Source: Corynebacterium bovis DSM 20582 = CIP 54.80 (lineage in GTDB: Bacteria; Actinomycetota; Actinomycetes; Mycobacteriales; Mycobacteriaceae). Taken from it: DNA of 64,000 nucleotides. The position numbers were made by a program, and so were the translations under genes. Position 1 is the first letter of the stretch. Each line of letters starts with the position of its first letter. Under the pieces are notes generated by a model. That model had not been told where the DNA came from. It saw only the letters and a list, made by a program, of their open reading frames with translations, and did no database searches. Shown here piece by piece: positions 54,401 through 61,608 of the stretch. The stretch is taken from positions 248,001-312,000 of the forward strand of contig NZ_CP047187.1 in assembly GCF_030408615.1 (NCBI RefSeq), written 5' to 3'.

Positions 54401-56946
54401 ACAAGATCACCTCGGAGAACAACGCTGAGGTGAAGGACATCACCACCGCAACGCCGGAGAAGGCTGCGAAGCTGAACCCGGGTGAGAAGGTGGAGTTCAC
54501 CGCGACGATCAAGGCGCCGACTGCCGGTGGTGTTCTGCACACCGATGTGGCGAAGGCTCATGGTGTGCCGCCGAGCCCGGACGACCCGGAGAAGCCGGCT
54601 GAGCCGCCGAGTCCGGATGATCCGAACAAGCCTGCTGTTCCGCCGGTGGAGTCGAATGAGGATCCGGGTAATGCGACGACGAAGCCCAAGGATGGGCTGA
54701 AGGTCGTCAAGAAGATCAACGGTGACGACGCCAACGCCGAGCCTGGTGTTGAGGTTGCTCCGGGGTCTGACATGGATGTCACCTATGAGGTGACGAACAC
54801 GGGTGACCGCCCGCTGTCCGATGTCAGTGTGACCGACCGGATTGTGTCGGAGAACAACACTGAGGTGAAGGGCATCACCCCGGAGAAGGTCGATCAGCTG
54901 AAGCCGGGTGAGACGGTGACGTTTAAGGCGACGATCAAGGCGCCGGCTGCTGATGGTGTGAAGCACCACGATGTGGCCACCGCGCATGGTGTGCCGCCGA
55001 GCCCGAGTGAGCCGCCGAGCCCGACGGAGCCGAATAAGCCGGGTAACCCGCCGAGTTCGACTGAGCCGCCGAGCCCGTCGGAGCCGGGTAAGCCCGGTGA
55101 GCCGCCGAGTCCGTCGGAGCCGAACAAGCCTGGTGTTCCGCCGGTGAATTCGCCGGAGGATCCTGGGTATGCTCACACCCCGCCGAAGGACAGCCTGAAG
55201 CTGGTCAAGAAGATCAACGGTGATGACGCCAACAACGCTCCCGGTGTGTCGGTTGAGCCGGGGTCTGACATGAAGATCACCTACGAGGTGACCAACGATG
55301 GTCAGCGTCCGGTGTTCAACGTCAGTGTCACCGACAAGATCACCTCGGAGAACAACGCTGAGGTGAAGAACATCACCACCGCAACGCCGGAGAAGGCTGC
55401 GAAGCTGAACCCGGGTGAGAAGGTGGAGTTCACCGCGACGATCAAGGCGCCGGAGGCGAGTAACAAGCTGCACACCGATGTGGCGAAGGCTTATGGTGTG
55501 CCGCCGAGCCCGAGTGAGCCGCCGAGCCCGACGGAGCCGGGTAAGCCGGGTAATCCGCCGAGTTCGACCGAGCCGCCGAGCCCGTCGGAGCCGGGTAAGC
55601 CGGGTAATCCGCCGAGCTCGACCGAGCCGCCGAGTCCGGATGATCCGAACAAGCCTGCTGTTCCGCCGGTGGAGTCGAATGAGGATCCGGGTAACGCGAC
55701 GACGAAGCCCAAGGATGGGCTGAAGCTGGTCAAGAAGATCAACGGTGATGACGCCAACAACGCTCCTGGTGTGTCGGTTGAGCCGGGGTCTGACATGAAG
55801 GTGACCTATGAGGTGACGAACACGGGTGACCGCCCGGTGTTCAACGTCAGCGTCACGGACAAGATCACCACTGAGGGTGGCAAGGTTGTCGAGGGCATCA
55901 CCGCGTCTGATCCGGAGAAGGCCAAGCAGCTGAATCCGAATGAGACGGTGGAGTTCACGGCGACGATTAAGGCGCCGGAGGCGGGTAACAAGCTGCACAC
56001 CGATGTGGCGAAGGCTTATGGTGTGCCGCCGAGCCCGAGTGTGCCGCCGAGCCCGACGGAGCCGGGTAAGCCGGGTAATCCGCCGAGTTCGACCGAGCCG
56101 CCGAGCCCGTCGGAGCCGGGTAAGCCGGGTAACCCGCCGAGTTCGACCGAGCCGCCGAGCCCGTCGGAGCCGGGTAAGCCGGGTAATCCGCCGAGTTCGA
56201 CCGAGCCGCCGAGTCCGGATGATCCGAACAAGCCTGCTGTTCCGCCGGTGGAGTCGAATGAGGATCCGGGTAATGCGACGACGAAGCCCAAGGATGGGCT
56301 GAAGGTCGTCAAGAAGATCAACGGTGACGACGCCAACGCCGAGCCTGGTGTTGAGGTTGCTCCGGGGTCTGACATGGATGTCACCTATGAGGTGACGAAC
56401 ACGGGTGACCGCCCGCTGTCCGATGTCAGTGTGACCGACCGGATTGTGTCGGAGAACAACACTGAGGTGAAGGGCATCACCCCGGAGAAGGTCGATCAGC
56501 TGAAGCCGGGTGAGACGGTGACGTTTAAGGCGACGATCAAGGCGCCGGCTGCTGATGGTGCGCAGCACCACGATGTGGCCACCGCGCATGGTGTGCCGCC
56601 GAGCCCGAGTGAGCCGCCGAGCCCGACGGAGCCGAATAAGCCGGGTAACCCGCCGAGTTCGACCGAGCCGCCGAGCCCGTCGGAGCCGGGTAAGCCGGGT
56701 ACCCGCCGAGTTCGACTGAGCCGCCGAGTCCGTCGGAGCCGGGTAAGCCGGGTAATCCGCCGAGTTCGACCGAGCCGCCGAGTCCGTCGGAGCCGGGTAA
56801 GCCGGGTAATCCGCCGAGTTCGACCGAGCCGCCGAGTCCGTCGGAGCCGGGTAAGCCCGGTGAGCCGCCGAGCCCGTCTGAGCCGAACAAGCCTGGTGTC
56901 CCGCCGAGCCCGGAAGAGCCGAACAAGCCTGGTGTTCCGCCGGTGA
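48499..56946 (+). CDS. Giant VWA adhesin 2, 5' part, ended early by a frameshift
   Basis: As it stands, 2815 residues. It starts with MSWTAHRRRR and a signal peptide like adhesin 1 (cleavage after ANA), followed by the N-terminal domain, VWA domain (about 274-480; LVMDTTLSIE, IFITDGDPN), a DUF11-like domain, and 13 repeats from residue 800. Later repeats carry growing Pro-Ser-Glu-Pro spacers (PPSPSEP, PGKPGNPPSSTEP). At 56700-56701 the recurring GGTAACCCG reads GGTACCCG: one A is missing, and the last 81 residues are out-of-frame Arg/Ser sequence. With the base restored, the frame joins the next entry to give 3563 residues with a sorting signal. GGAAGG precedes ATG 48499. Confidence 0.87.
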   Translation: MSWTAHRRRRSDSGPPEKNVRYRTLKSVFAVGFAATLAVGTAVPANAEGQRAPRAPQGIEDAVLSQLRDANTTTLAAAADGKSAGKEVKNPVMYAAAGESAPAGTAILRINARAFSDNPWEAPKRATAAQSTDYRYSSGLKFELWTADSDEDDAQEKGAKEKVNADWASCTTNDQGTCDIVIPQSHLNKRYAVKQVNDAQGSFHMDYFNWGDHGNAKNRHNAPYPGYTVRVQSGKVYSFPLTSDIDDDRRSFGAAAQSLDNPPLEAARTCYPRGPRIALVMDTTLSIEDSGNKNNLRNAVYGPDGFVDNLLGTGAEIASFSFAELSPGDDQQNFPEPLNVDTDAEKIKKQIREHNLNNFDDATSWEQGLAAVYEANKQYHYDEVIFITDGDPNHWSRQVEGPNNDGSVRAIEAGIYRANLIKAMGTRIVTIGAGWAANPGQTDSSNQLKAVSGPVSGLDYFATDWGRLAESLRYAGNQITCQTGVNAKKVIVDAAGKPVADQSPAKDWAIDISAENFAGTVDNGRGENPANLPLAALNPNNDTDDSANPLVLKDQERTTGDDNIAHWGISYYARDRKDAHSDVTLAEKTDSKPGFKFVPGKMVNGEPTGSYYKIIDRTTRQPVGDPVMITSPSQKIQNVQRGQTVEAVFANTPEANFSVEKTAKTKRITAGSDGTFTAEFTVTVTNSSKVAGTSPSVNDRPVEDSDFVADTVMVDGHQVEVGDGGTYEVTPGVPLEPGGKKTFTVTLKGRTPPGFLENQRPAECTPENPDGVRNGVEMSGDTDGNANNEACVSVDPPKPGALAIIKKINGDDANNAPGVSVEVGQDMNVTYEVTNTGGMPVYKVTVADKITTEGDKAVENITADDQAKAAKLDPGQTVTFSTKVKAPATGGTLHTDVAKAHGVATDPKNPNAPGQNAPQVESNEDPANATTKPKDGLTIVKKINGNDANDAPGVEVEPGEDMPVTYEVTNTGNRPVFNVNVTDKITTEGDKAVTNITADDRAKAAKLDPGQTVTFSATIKAPATGGTLHTDLAQAHGVPPKPGKPNEPGDPNDPQTPPVNSNEDPANATTKSQDGLTIVKKINNADANEAPGVEVEPGEDMPVTYEVTSTGNRPVFNVNVTDKITTEGDKAVTNITADDRAKAAKLDPGQTVTFSATVKAPATGGTLHTDLAQAHGVPPKPGKPNEPDDPKDPQTPPVNSNEDPANATTNPKDGLTIVKKINGNDANDAPGVEVNPGADMNVTYEVTNTGNRPVFNVTVADKITTEGDKAVTDIKPSDAAKAAKLNPKETVTFTATIKAPATGGTLHTDKATAHGVPPKPGKPNEPDDPKDPQTPPVNSNEDPANATTNPKDGLTIVKKINGNDANDAPGVTVEPGADMNVTYEVTNTGNRPVFNVNVTDKITTEGDKAVTNITADDRAKAAKLNPKETVTFTATIKAPATGGTLHTDKATAHGVPPKPGKPNEPDDPKDPQTPPVNSNEDPANATTKSQDGLTIVKKINGNDANDAPGVSVNPGEDMNVTYEVTNTGNRPVFNVTVTDRVESENNAEVKNIAPAQVDRVNPGETVTFTATIKAPATGGTLHTDKASAHGVPPKPGKPNEPGDPNDPKSPPVNSPEDPANATTKPKDGLKVVKKINGDDANQAPGVSVDSDADMNVTYEVTNTGGRPVFNVNVTDKIITEGDTAVTNITADDRAKAAKLDPGQTVTFSAKVKAPATGGTLHTDLAQAHGLPPSPTNPNEPGDPNDPKSPPVNSPEDPANATTKPKDELKVVKKINGDDANIEPGVAVKPGSDMDVTYEVTNTGNRPLSDVTVTDRIVSENNTEVKGITPEKVDQLKPGETVTFKATIKAPAADGVKHHDVATAHGVPPSPSEPPSPTEPNKPGNPPSSTEPPSPSEPNKPGVPPVNSPDDPGYAHTPPKDSLKIVKKINGDDANTKPGVEVDAGSDMKITYEVTNDGQRPVFNVSVTDKITSENNAEVKDITTATPEKAAKLNPGEKVEFTATIKAPTAGGVLHTDVAKAHGVPPSPDDPEKPAEPPSPDDPNKPAVPPVESNEDPGNATTKPKDGLKVVKKINGDDANAEPGVEVAPGSDMDVTYEVTNTGDRPLSDVSVTDRIVSENNTEVKGITPEKVDQLKPGETVTFKATIKAPAADGVKHHDVATAHGVPPSPSEPPSPTEPNKPGNPPSSTEPPSPSEPGKPGEPPSPSEPNKPGVPPVNSPEDPGYAHTPPKDSLKLVKKINGDDANNAPGVSVEPGSDMKITYEVTNDGQRPVFNVSVTDKITSENNAEVKNITTATPEKAAKLNPGEKVEFTATIKAPEASNKLHTDVAKAYGVPPSPSEPPSPTEPGKPGNPPSSTEPPSPSEPGKPGNPPSSTEPPSPDDPNKPAVPPVESNEDPGNATTKPKDGLKLVKKINGDDANNAPGVSVEPGSDMKVTYEVTNTGDRPVFNVSVTDKITTEGGKVVEGITASDPEKAKQLNPNETVEFTATIKAPEAGNKLHTDVAKAYGVPPSPSVPPSPTEPGKPGNPPSSTEPPSPSEPGKPGNPPSSTEPPSPSEPGKPGNPPSSTEPPSPDDPNKPAVPPVESNEDPGNATTKPKDGLKVVKKINGDDANAEPGVEVAPGSDMDVTYEVTNTGDRPLSDVSVTDRIVSENNTEVKGITPEKVDQLKPGETVTFKATIKAPAADGAQHHDVATAHGVPPSPSEPPSPTEPNKPGNPPSSTEPPSPSEPGKPGTRRVRLSRRVRRSRVSRVIRRVRPSRRVRRSRVSRVIRRVRPSRRVRRSRVSPVSRRARLSRTSLVSRRARKSRTSLVFRR

Positions 56947-58590
56947 ATTCGCCGGAGGATCCCGGGTTCGCTCACACGACGCCGAAGGACAGCCTGAAGC
57001 TGGTCAAGAAGATCAACGGTGATGACGCCAACGCCGAGCCTGGTGTTGATGTCGCTCCGGGGTCGGACATGAAGATCACCTACGAGGTGACCAACGATGG
57101 TCAGCGTCCGGTGTTCAACGTCAACGTCACGGACAAGATCGTCTCGGAGAACAACGCTGAGGTGAAGGACATCACCGCGTCTGATCCGGAGAAGGCCAAG
57201 CGCCTGAACCCGGGTGAGACGGTGACGTTCACGGCGACGATCAAGGCGCCGGCTGCTAATGGTGTCCAGCACCACGATGTGGCGCAGGCTCATGGTGTGC
57301 CGCCGAGCCCGAACGATCCGGAGAAGCCGGCTGAGCCGCCGAGCCCGGATGAGCCGAACAAGCCTGGTGTTCCGCCGGTGGATTCGCCGGAGGACCCCGG
57401 GTTTGCCCGGACCACGCCGAAGGACAGCCTGAAGCTTCAGAAGCTCATCGGTGACGATGATGCGAATGAGGCTCCGGGTGTTGAGGTTGCCCCTGGCGCT
57501 GACATGAAGATCACCTACCGGGTGACGAACGATGGTCAGCGTCCGGTGTTCAACGTCAATGTCACCGACAAGATCGTCTCGGAGAACAACGCTGAGGTGA
57601 AGGACATCACCGCGTCTGATCCGGAGAAGGCCAAGCGTCTGAACCCGGGTGAGACGGTGGAGTTCACCGCGACGATCAAGGCGCCGGCTGCCGGTGGTGT
57701 CCAGCACCACGATGTGGCGCAGGCCCATGGTGTGCCGCCGAGCCCGAACGATCCGGAGAAGCCGGCTGAGCCGCCGAGCCCGGATGAGCCGAACAAGCCT
57801 GGTGTTCCGCCGGTGGATTCGCCGGAGGATCCCGGGTTCGCTCACACGACGCCGAAGGACGGCCTGAAGGTCGTCAAGAAGATCAACGGTGATGACGCCA
57901 ACACCGCTCCTGGTGTCGAGGTCAAGCCGGGGTCTGACATGAACATCACCTACGAGGTGGAGAACACGGGTAACCGTCCGCTGTTCAACGTCTCTGTGGT
58001 CGACAGGATCGCGACCGACGGCAACGCCGAGGTCAAGGGCATCTCCCCGGCATCGGTGGAGAAGCTTGAGCCTGGTGCGAAGGTGACGTTCACGGCGACG
58101 GTGAAGGCTCCGGAGGGTGACAACAAGTGGCACGCGGATGTTGCCCGTGCCTACGGTGTCCCGCCGAGCCCGACGGACCCGTCGAAGCCGGGTGATCCGA
58201 ACGATCCTCGGACCCCGCCGGTGAATTCGCCGGAGGATCCGGGTAACGCTCACACCCCGCCGCCGGCTGAGCCTCCGGCTCCGCCGAAGCGTGGTCTGAA
58301 GGTCGTGAAGAAGATCAACGGTGACGACGCCAACGTCGTGCCCGGTGTCGAGGTCAAGCCCGGCTCGGACATGAAGGTCACCTACGAGGTGACCAACACC
58401 GGTGACCAGGTGCTCAACGACGTCCGCGTCGTGGACCGCATCGTCACCGAGTCCGATGCTCCGGTTAAGGGCATCACCCCGGAGAAGGTCGACAGCCTGA
58501 AGCCCGGTGAGACCGTGGTCTTCACGGCGACGATCAAGGCGCCGCAGGCGTCGGCGACGGTGCACCATGATGTCGCGAAGGCGATCGGTG
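50896..58590 (+). repeat. Seventeen DUF11-type repeats in adhesin 2, lengths 405-696 bp
   Basis: Unit starts: 50896, 51301, 51718, 52135, 52552, 52969, 53377, 53794, 54256, 54691, 55189, 55714, 56293, 56988, 57423, 57858, 58290. Early units are 405-417 bp and nearly the same as adhesin 1 units; later ones are longer because the Pro-rich spacer has expanded. The longest (from 56293) holds the one-base deletion. Confidence 0.9.
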
Positions 58591-59189
58591 TGCCGCCGTC
58601 GGGTGGCAACAAGCCGCCGAGTGGTGGTGTCACGCCGCCTCCGGGTGGTCAGACCCCGCCGACCGGTGGTGTCACGCCGCCTCCGGGTGGTCAGACGCCG
58701 CCTCCGACGGGCGAGGTCACGCCGCCTCCGGGTGAGGGCACTCCGCCGCCGGTGGAGTCGCCGGAGGATCCGGGATTCGCTCACACGCCGCCGCCGGGTG
58801 ACAAGACCCCGCCGCCGCCGGTGATCCCGATCATCCCGATCATCCCGATCCTGCCGCCGCTCCCGCCGGTTCCGCCGGCGCCGCCGGCTCCGCAGGTTCC
58901 GACCCCGCCGGTGCCGCCGGCTCCGAACCCGCCGGCTCCGCAGGTTCCGGCCCCGCCGGCTCCGCAGGTTCCGGCCCCGCCGGCTCCGAATGCTCCGGTG
59001 CCGCCGGCTCCTGCCCCGCAGGCGCCGACGCCGCCTGCCCCGGAGAACAACCGGGGTGGGGCGCTGGCCAAGACCGGTGTCAGTGCCGGCCTGGGTTACG
59101 CCCTGCTGGCTGGCCTGGTGCTGCTGGCTGCCGGTGCGGTGATGTTCGTCCTCGGACGGCGTCGCCGCTCGGAGGGAGGTGACCGCTGA
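56943..59189 (+). CDS. Giant VWA adhesin 2, 3' part with sorting signal (frameshift remnant)
   Basis: A 748-residue open frame that continues the adhesin in the -1 frame from 56701 on. It begins inside a repeat boundary (NSPEDPGFAHTTPKD), has four further repeats, a Pro/Gly-rich wall-spanning region of PPGGQTPP and PAPQVP words, and ends LAKTGVSAGLGYALLAGLVLL plus RRRRSEGGDR, nearly identical to adhesin 1. It has no ribosome site or signal peptide of its own at the GTG 56943, so it is not an independent gene. Either the base was lost in sequencing, or the strain makes an unanchored protein. Confidence 0.8.
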   Translation: MNSPEDPGFAHTTPKDSLKLVKKINGDDANAEPGVDVAPGSDMKITYEVTNDGQRPVFNVNVTDKIVSENNAEVKDITASDPEKAKRLNPGETVTFTATIKAPAANGVQHHDVAQAHGVPPSPNDPEKPAEPPSPDEPNKPGVPPVDSPEDPGFARTTPKDSLKLQKLIGDDDANEAPGVEVAPGADMKITYRVTNDGQRPVFNVNVTDKIVSENNAEVKDITASDPEKAKRLNPGETVEFTATIKAPAAGGVQHHDVAQAHGVPPSPNDPEKPAEPPSPDEPNKPGVPPVDSPEDPGFAHTTPKDGLKVVKKINGDDANTAPGVEVKPGSDMNITYEVENTGNRPLFNVSVVDRIATDGNAEVKGISPASVEKLEPGAKVTFTATVKAPEGDNKWHADVARAYGVPPSPTDPSKPGDPNDPRTPPVNSPEDPGNAHTPPPAEPPAPPKRGLKVVKKINGDDANVVPGVEVKPGSDMKVTYEVTNTGDQVLNDVRVVDRIVTESDAPVKGITPEKVDSLKPGETVVFTATIKAPQASATVHHDVAKAIGVPPSGGNKPPSGGVTPPPGGQTPPTGGVTPPPGGQTPPPTGEVTPPPGEGTPPPVESPEDPGFAHTPPPGDKTPPPPVIPIIPIIPILPPLPPVPPAPPAPQVPTPPVPPAPNPPAPQVPAPPAPQVPAPPAPNAPVPPAPAPQAPTPPAPENNRGGALAKTGVSAGLGYALLAGLVLLAAGAVMFVLGRRRRSEGGDR

Positions 59190-59305
59190 GTCACTCCCCG
59201 GACAGGTCCCGGCCCCTGCGGGGGTCGGGGGTCTGTCACCTGAGGTGAGATAGCCCGACGCGGCCGTCGTTCCACTCCCTGTGGTCAGGGGGAGGAGCGG
59301 CGGCC

Positions 59306-59460
59306 GTTCGGCGTGGGTGGGGGAGCAGCACCGGTTCGGCGTGGGTGGGGGAGCAGCACCGGTTCGGCATGGGTGGGGGAGCGGTGCCGGTTCGGTCTGA
59401 GGGGCGGCGGCCGTTCGGTGTGGGTGGGACACCGGTGCCGGTTCGGCGTAGGAGGGGAGG
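59306..59460. repeat. 28-bp tandem repeat array downstream of adhesin 2
   Basis: GTTCGG starts at 59306, 59334, 59362, 59390, 59413 and 59441: mostly 28-bp steps of a unit GTTCGGCGTGGGTGGGGGAG plus 8 bases, the fifth shortened. There are no spacers, so it is not CRISPR. It fills the 412-base gap between the adhesin and the tRNA, in which no gene is seen. Confidence 0.8.
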
Positions 59461-59568
59461 GCGCCGCCTCCGTGGGGGCTCGTCGGGTCGCGGAGGGGGA
59501 CGTCGTCCCTCCCGGTCGGGAGGACCCGGCCCGGCCCGGACCCTCCTGACCCCGTGCGCGCACAACAA

Positions 59569-59600
59569 AGAACCCCCCGATCCGAGGACCGGGGGGTTCT
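59569..59600 (-). terminator. Terminator of tRNA-Ser(GGA)
   Basis: AGAACCCCCCG and CGGGGGGTTCT are perfect arms with a 10-base loop, directly downstream of the minus-strand tRNA. Confidence 0.8.
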
Positions 59601-59602
59601 GC

Positions 59603-59691
59603 TGGCGGAGGATAGGGGATTTGAACCCCTGAGGGATGTGACTCCCGCACGCGTTCCAGGCGTGTGACATAGGCCGCTAGTCGAATCCTCC
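59603..59691 (-). tRNA. tRNA-Ser (GGA)
   Basis: Minus strand: acceptor GGAGGAT/ATCCTCC, anticodon loop CTGGAAC with GGA, a long variable arm, T loop GGTTCAAATCC, discriminator G and encoded CCA. It reads UCC/UCU; with the GCT and CGA tRNAs this makes three serine isoacceptors in the window. Confidence 0.95.
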
Positions 59692-59853
59692 GCCGATGAA
59701 TATACACATGCCCCGTGCCGGACAACAAAATGCCAGGACACCGTGGGTGCCGGGTGTCGGGGGCACTGCCGGCACGCGGCCGGCACGCGGTCAGCGCGGA
59801 CCGGGCCCAGCCCGGTTGTCCGGACCGTTCGTCATCCGCTACGCTGGTGGACC

Positions 59854-59941
59854 GGATCCCGTGCGGCGTCCATCTCGCGAACTCCCCCAGGGCAGGAATG
59901 CAGCAAGGGTCAGTGAGCTCTGACGGGTGCGCGGGGTCCTT
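59854..59941 (+). ncRNA. ffs: Signal recognition particle RNA (4.5S-type)
   Basis: Contains the hallmark SRP domain IV: CAGGGCAGGAATGCAGCAAGG with the GGAA tetraloop, then GCTCTGACGGGTGCGCGGGG. The 5' GGATCCCGTGCG pairs with the 3' GTGCGCGGGGTCC. A TACGCT -10 box (59840-59845) fits the start, and TTTT follows the end. Lies just ahead of aspT and dnaX. Exact ends are approximate. Confidence 0.88.
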
Positions 59942-60224
59942 CGACTTTTCAGCGTCCCCGGGGGGGGGCTGTGACGCCCGAGGCTCTGCGACGTGCGGGT
60001 GCCCTGTGACGCCCGGTGTCCCCGGGCCGCCGTCGGGCCCCGCCCGGGGGTGCGGGGCGGTCCCGGACCAGGGCCGTCGGGGGGTGCGGGGTATCCGGCG
60101 GGGGGCCGCGGGGCGCCGCCGGGGGTGCATCGGGAGTGCAGCGTCGGCACCCCTCACCTGGCCCGGTAGACTCGGTGCGGACACGAGACAGCCGACCCCA
60201 TTCACCACAGGAGGACCGGGGGAC

Positions 60225-61604
60225 ATGACGCAGGATGACGTCCGTACAGAGACACTGCTCGCCCTCAAGGACGAGGCCCGGGCACGGTACGAGGAACTGA
60301 GGTCGAAGGGGCTCGCGCTGGACCTCACGCGGGGGAAGCCGTCGCCGGAGCAGCTCGACCTCGCCGACTCCCTGCTCACCCTCCCCGGCCGGGGACCCGT
60401 CGCCGGGGACGGCACGGACGTCCGCAACTACGGCGGGGCCAGCGGGATCGCCGACATCCGGCAGATCTGGGCGGAGGTGCTCGGCGTTCCCGTCGACACC
60501 CTCATCGCCGGGGACGCGTCGAGCCTGAGCATCATGTTCGACCTGGTGAGCTGGGCGCACACCTTCGGCACGCAGGACTCGCCCCGGCCGTGGTCGCAGG
60601 AGGAGCAGGTCACGTGGATCTGCCCGGTGCCCGGCTACGACCGCCACTTCGCGATCACCGAGCGGTTCGGCTACCGGATGGTGACCGTCCCGCTGCGGGA
60701 GGACGGCCCGGACATGGACGCCGTCCGGGAACTCGTCCGTGACCCGCAGGTCAAGGGCATGTGGACGGTCCCGGTGTTCGCCAACCCGACCGGGGTGACG
60801 ATCTCCCGCGACGTCGCCCGGCAGCTCGCCGAGATGGAGACCGCGGCCCCCGACTTCCGCGTGGTGTGGGACAACGCCTACGCCGTGCACACGCTCACGG
60901 ACACCTTCCCGGAGATCATCGACGTCACCGCCCTCGCCGCCGAGGCCGGCCACCCGAACCGGTTCTGGCACCTGTCCAGCACCTCGAAGATCACCTTCGC
61001 CGGCGCGGGTGTGGCGTTCCTCAACTCCTCGACGGAGAACCTGGACTGGTACCGGTCCATCGCCGGGGTGCGGTCCATCGGGCCGAACAAGGTCAACCAG
61101 CTGGCGCACGCCCGCTACTTCGGCAGCGCCGACGGGGTGCGGGAGGTCATGCTCCGGCACGCGGACTCGCTCGCGCCGAAGTTCCGGGCCGTGCTGGAGA
61201 TCCTCGACCGCAGGCTCGGCGGGCTCGGGGTCGCCGAATGGACCCGCCCGGAGGGTGGGTACTTCATCTCGCTCGATGTTCTCGACGGCACCGCCGCGCG
61301 GGTCGTCGAGCTGGCCCGGGAGGCGGGCGTGTCCCTCACGGCCGCGGGGTCGTCCTTCCCCCTGCGGCACGACCCCGACGACCGGAACATCCGCCTCGCG
61401 CCGTCGATGCCGACGACCGAGCAGCTGGTCACGGCGATGGACGGTGTGGCGACGTGCGTGATCCTCGCCGCGATCGAGGCCGTCGAGGCCGGGGGCGCGG
61501 CCGGTGGCGCCGGGGCCGCCGGGACGGCGGAGGATGACGCGGCGACGTCCGGTGCCGAGGCGGAGGCCGCGGCCGAGGGTGCACCCGAGGCCGAGGGGCG
61601 CTGA
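60225..61604 (+). CDS. aspT: Aspartate aminotransferase (corynebacterial AspT type)
   Basis: A 459-residue PLP transaminase that interconverts aspartate/2-oxoglutarate and oxaloacetate/glutamate, of the class found in C. glutamicum. Family features are LDLTRGKPSPEQLDLADSLL, YGGASGIADIRQIWAE, VFANPTGVT, WDNAYAVH and the PLP lysine in STSKITFAGAGVAF. About 45 C-terminal residues are an extra Gly/Ala/Glu-rich tail. ATG 60225 has GGAGG at 60210-60214. The next gene begins 4 bases after the stop. Confidence 0.93.
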   Translation: MTQDDVRTETLLALKDEARARYEELRSKGLALDLTRGKPSPEQLDLADSLLTLPGRGPVAGDGTDVRNYGGASGIADIRQIWAEVLGVPVDTLIAGDASSLSIMFDLVSWAHTFGTQDSPRPWSQEEQVTWICPVPGYDRHFAITERFGYRMVTVPLREDGPDMDAVRELVRDPQVKGMWTVPVFANPTGVTISRDVARQLAEMETAAPDFRVVWDNAYAVHTLTDTFPEIIDVTALAAEAGHPNRFWHLSSTSKITFAGAGVAFLNSSTENLDWYRSIAGVRSIGPNKVNQLAHARYFGSADGVREVMLRHADSLAPKFRAVLEILDRRLGGLGVAEWTRPEGGYFISLDVLDGTAARVVELAREAGVSLTAAGSSFPLRHDPDDRNIRLAPSMPTTEQLVTAMDGVATCVILAAIEAVEAGGAAGGAGAAGTAEDDAATSGAEAEAAAEGAPEAEGR

Positions 61605-61608
61605 CCGG

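Noticed and set aside
50578..56589. Antisense open frame of 2003 codons opposite adhesin 2, and a further 1096-codon one at 56496-59786
   Set aside because: Same reason; periodicity mirrors the sense repeats and the products are Arg/His-rich shadows.
59306..59460. Possible CRISPR array
   Set aside because: Units are directly adjacent with no unique spacers and no cas genes nearby.
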